Shown here piece by piece: positions 60,891 through 64,000 of a stretch of DNA of 64,000 nucleotides. Every line of letters begins with the position of its first letter. The first letter of the stretch is position 1. The stretch is taken from NCBI RefSeq assembly GCF_023101765.2, contig NC_064226.1, positions 1,790,001 through 1,854,000 on the forward strand, written 5' to 3'. A model generated the notes under the pieces. The model was not told the DNA's origin. It made no database searches and saw nothing but the letters and a program-made list of their open reading frames with translations. The DNA is from Spodoptera frugiperda. Taxonomy: Eukaryota > Arthropoda > Insecta > Lepidoptera > Noctuidae. Made by a program: the position numbers and the translations under genes.

Positions 60891-63800
60891 GTCCGGATAA
60901 GCCCGTCTAACGTCAAAAGAGGATCGTAATTTCCAAGGATTTCGCCATTGTGTGGGCAGCCAATGTTAATAAAAGTTGATTTCGGTAAAAAAGGATATGA
61001 GAATTTAATGTAAAACTTGTCTGTCAGAAGAGCCGAATGTACCATGCTGGGATTCCTTAAACGCTTGTCATGTAATATGTCTGTTTGTGATTTAATTTGT
61101 TTTTCGAATCCTTTATATTTCTTTTAAACACAAAACAGAATGGTAGATGTGCATCGACAACCAGTAACACTAGAAACCGTCTGAATATTGACTACAAAGG
61201 AATAATAAACATCGAGAGACATTTTTCGTTTCGCTTTGTTTATTCGAAACTCTTTGTCTGTTGCCAGCGCATAAGAGAATCATACTGTCCTTTTTGAACG
61301 TCACTCACTTCATTAATAAAATACGAGACTCCTTTTTGTAACTTGCGAGATTTTTCTCTTTGAAATATGTGTAATGATTCCGTCATTCCGACTGAGAACG
61401 TTTGAGAGTTTTAAGGACGCAAACAAGGGGAAAAAGGTTGTATTTTAATAAAGAGGACACGCCATTAATTCCCGTGAACATTTCAAATGTGGGGCGCTTG
61501 TTACAGAGGTCACGGTAAATATGGCGACGTTTCAAAATAGCCAGAATTGCCGTTTCTCATTTTTCCTCATTTTTAGAAACTTGTCCGAAAAAAAATGTAC
61601 TTATAAATATACGTATTTTATGCAAATAAAGAGAAACATATTGTACGAGAACAGATTTGCCGTAATTTAAGGCCAGCTAAATAGGGGCCCGAATTAATTT
61701 GCGTAAAATGGTCTAATTTAGCCCGAAAACACGAAACTCTCGAACATGAGTTAGTACTAAACCTTTTATAGCATAATAATATAGTATAATATGTGCCAAC
61801 CTAGGGCCATAACCGTTGCCTGAACTCTATTACGGTCCTGTGTACGAGGTTTACTCGTAAAATGTAACTTCAGTACTTATAATAATAAAGTCTACATTTC
61901 AATGGAAATTAAGATTTTGGTTGTTCACAAATCGTAAAATAATTTCAGGTTAAACAAAACGTCTATAAATTTAGTCAAAAGGTCAAAATAAAAACTATTT
62001 CGAATGTCTGAAACTCAAGTATTCTTTTACTTAAATACCCTTTTGCAGTACTTTAGAAGCGTAATGCGGTAAAAATGTAAGGGTCGGTGGATACTCATCA
62101 ACTTTTTTAAACTCTTTCGAAACGAATTTAAACATTGTAATTTATTCTTAATAGAATATCCCTTTCAATTTCCTTTTCCCATTAAACCGACCCTCGATTT
62201 CAATCTTACAGTTCCCTGAACTCGTTGTAAGGTGAGGTTATCCCGTATTACAGTTGGCCAGATAGTTACGAGGTTAACTTGCCCACATGGTTAATTAGCG
62301 AAGCTGCCCGAAGGTAATACAATATAAACATTCCCCGACCATCAACGGTATAACACCCAAGGTAAAACCGGCATAGCTGGGAATTAGCAACTAACTTTGA
62401 AAATGTAAGCTTAAGAACCACACGGAAAGCTGAGTGGAGGTATAGATTTTAATGAGTTTAATTCTGTGTTATACGCTGTTCCATTTGAGTGTAGTAAGAA
62501 TGAAACAAAAGAAATTGGGCTTAGTGTTGATAGCAGTGCTAAGGTACAGACTGATCACGGAGAAAGAAATTATATTGAGGTAGAGAATTTTACGATAGCC
62601 TAAGTTGGAGTAGGTAATGGAGTTCGATATTATAATTAGGAAGATTGGAAGGAAGATTGTTATCTACCCTTACATAATCTATAAGAAATATTTTTACAAA
62701 ACTAAAAAAAAATCTAAAGCTTTAAATGACTTCAGAATTTCTCAGAAAGGAGGTGGTAACGATGGTCGTATATCCACAGAAGTGGTGAACATTTCTCAAC
62801 TTTAATGGTACTTAGTTGGTCTGTTAGCCACAAGCTTCTTCACTGGTAAACAGAAGTCACAATGCAGTTTAACGAAACACTCAGGACAGACAAAGAAACT
62901 TTGTTTGCACTAGTTTATGAGTGCATAAATAGCTTCCGCATGGAAAGTAGGTCAAAAAATTATACAAAGGAAATACTAGAACTATTTACGATATTGGATA
63001 GTTAGCTCACAGAAATAAAACAGCAGTTGACAAATAACATATTAAAGAAAAAGCAGCTGTAACTGAAAGAAAATAAAATCGAAAATCGTAACCGAAAGCC
63101 GAAGTAATATTCATCACAGGACTCAAAGGACAAATCTTTGTTCCTTTAATACAGTCAATCGTCAAAGACTTAGAGATTAAAATGGCCACCGATGAGATCG
63201 ATTTTTTCTTCAATAAAGATTGGCAATTTGATAAAGCGATGCCGGATTCAGAATGAGGAAATGTTATTAAAGAAATGATGGAAAGGGTGTTCAAAGATAT
63301 TTTAGGTAATTTCGTATTTTGAGTCAAAGCTTTGACTGTAACTACAGATTCTACTTTAATGTTATATTTTATTTCGTCTCGTTATTTACAGTTATGTTGT
63401 TTTATAAATATATCTTTATAAATCGCTGTCCGCGTATCAGTTGTCCGCCGTCAAATAAAGCTATTTGGCAGTGAGACGGCGTAACTTGCTACTTTAGTGC
63501 TCAACTCGCGTCCGCAACCCCAAGAGTTTTAAACTTTACAGAACGCCACGTTTTATACTAGAGGATTTACTAGCGCGCCACAAAGTGTGTAACTGAATGG
63601 TTTTGTGTGACAAATTGTAAAAGGAAGTTACTAACTTAAATTGAACAACTCGAGATCTCTCTTGGTCGTTTGACAAGTTAATGGCGATGCAAAAGCAAAA
63701 GTTATGCATTACGATAAAAGGGCTTTTCATTTTTTGTACCATCTACATACGCCTTTGATGTTCTTTTCTTCATTATGTCAAGTCATCCAATTACAAGTTT

Positions 63801-64000
63801 CTTTCAAATAAAAAGTTGAGTTAAGTGGGAATATTTGAACATAATTTACAATGGACTAGAAAGAATTTTCTCGTTGTTCATTAAAGGTCGTTTACATTGG
63901 CGGTACGCTCGGCGCCGGCTCTTTCGAGACGCAACGAGTTTCCAGCACGTAAAGGCTGCAGATGTACCTAATTGTCGAACAAATTGTCGGCGGCACGTCT
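60891..64000. other. Non-coding region with a cluster of short open frames
   Basis: AT-rich to 62.4 kb with nothing recognised. At 62400-63330 several plus-strand frames with protein-like composition follow one another: a stretch ending YIEVENFTIA, the frame at 62617-62805 starting MEFDIIIRKIGRKIV, and a 47-codon frame from 62862 (MQFNETLRTDKETLFALVYE). They are not joined by clear splice sites. They could be a decayed element; I cannot name one. Confidence 0.4.

Noticed and set aside
1..64000. CRISPR arrays, operons, rRNA or functional tRNA genes
   Set aside because: None seen; the spaced repeats present are dispersed eukaryotic elements, and the tRNA-like segment at about 29000 is a SINE head.

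Overview
The window is insect nuclear DNA, most likely from a moth (Lepidoptera, probably Noctuoidea). The evidence is AT-rich introns with GT-AG splice sites, one gene spread over tens of kilobases, and dense short repeats of types I associate with moth genomes: a roughly 155-bp SINE with poly-A tail, Helitrons ending in CTAG|T, many foldback MITEs, and a Jockey/CR1-like LINE. No prokaryotic-style gene organisation is present, and the species cannot be named from this sequence alone.

The only host gene I can support occupies 3,363-31,846 on the minus strand. It is an X11/Mint/APBA (lin-10 family) neuronal adaptor. I assembled 22 coding exons by hand. All junctions keep the reading frame, and the chain totals 3,420 nt (1,139 aa plus stop) when one of two duplicate copies of exon 7 is used. 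The N-terminal half (exons 1-13) is acidic, Ser-rich and low in complexity, with a His/Pro/Thr repeat in exon 11 and a Munc18-binding-like segment in exons 12-14. The C-terminal half has a PTB domain (exons 16-18), PDZ1 (19-20), PDZ2 (20-22) and a C-terminal tail ending NPVFI.

Three features suggest unusual isoform diversity. Exon 7 is tandemly duplicated (21,415-21,564 and 23,318-23,467) with 6 differences in 150 nt, 5 of them silent. An alternative first exon (13,026-13,400) would join in frame to exon 14 and give a 550-aa form with a different acidic N-terminus. A second alternative first exon (7,667-7,831) encodes a diverged version of the start of the PTB domain, joins in frame to exon 17 and would give a 382-aa form. 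A decayed fragment of exon 8 also lies in intron 7.

From 31.9 to 64 kb I find no host coding exon. This may be the long 5' intron or flank of the same gene. It holds a nested mobile-element complex at 34,856-38,234: an 8-bp target duplication surrounds an element with roughly 440-bp terminal inverted repeats and a possible MULE-type transposase remnant. A 1,470-bp Helitron has split the left arm, and a 687-bp retroelement fragment with a 13-bp target duplication sits in the middle. At 57.9-60.9 kb there is a 5'-truncated LINE with endonuclease and reverse transcriptase, broken by two frameshifts and one stop. SINEs and MITEs fill much of the rest. The first 3.36 kb is the 3' flank of the X11 gene and holds only repeats.
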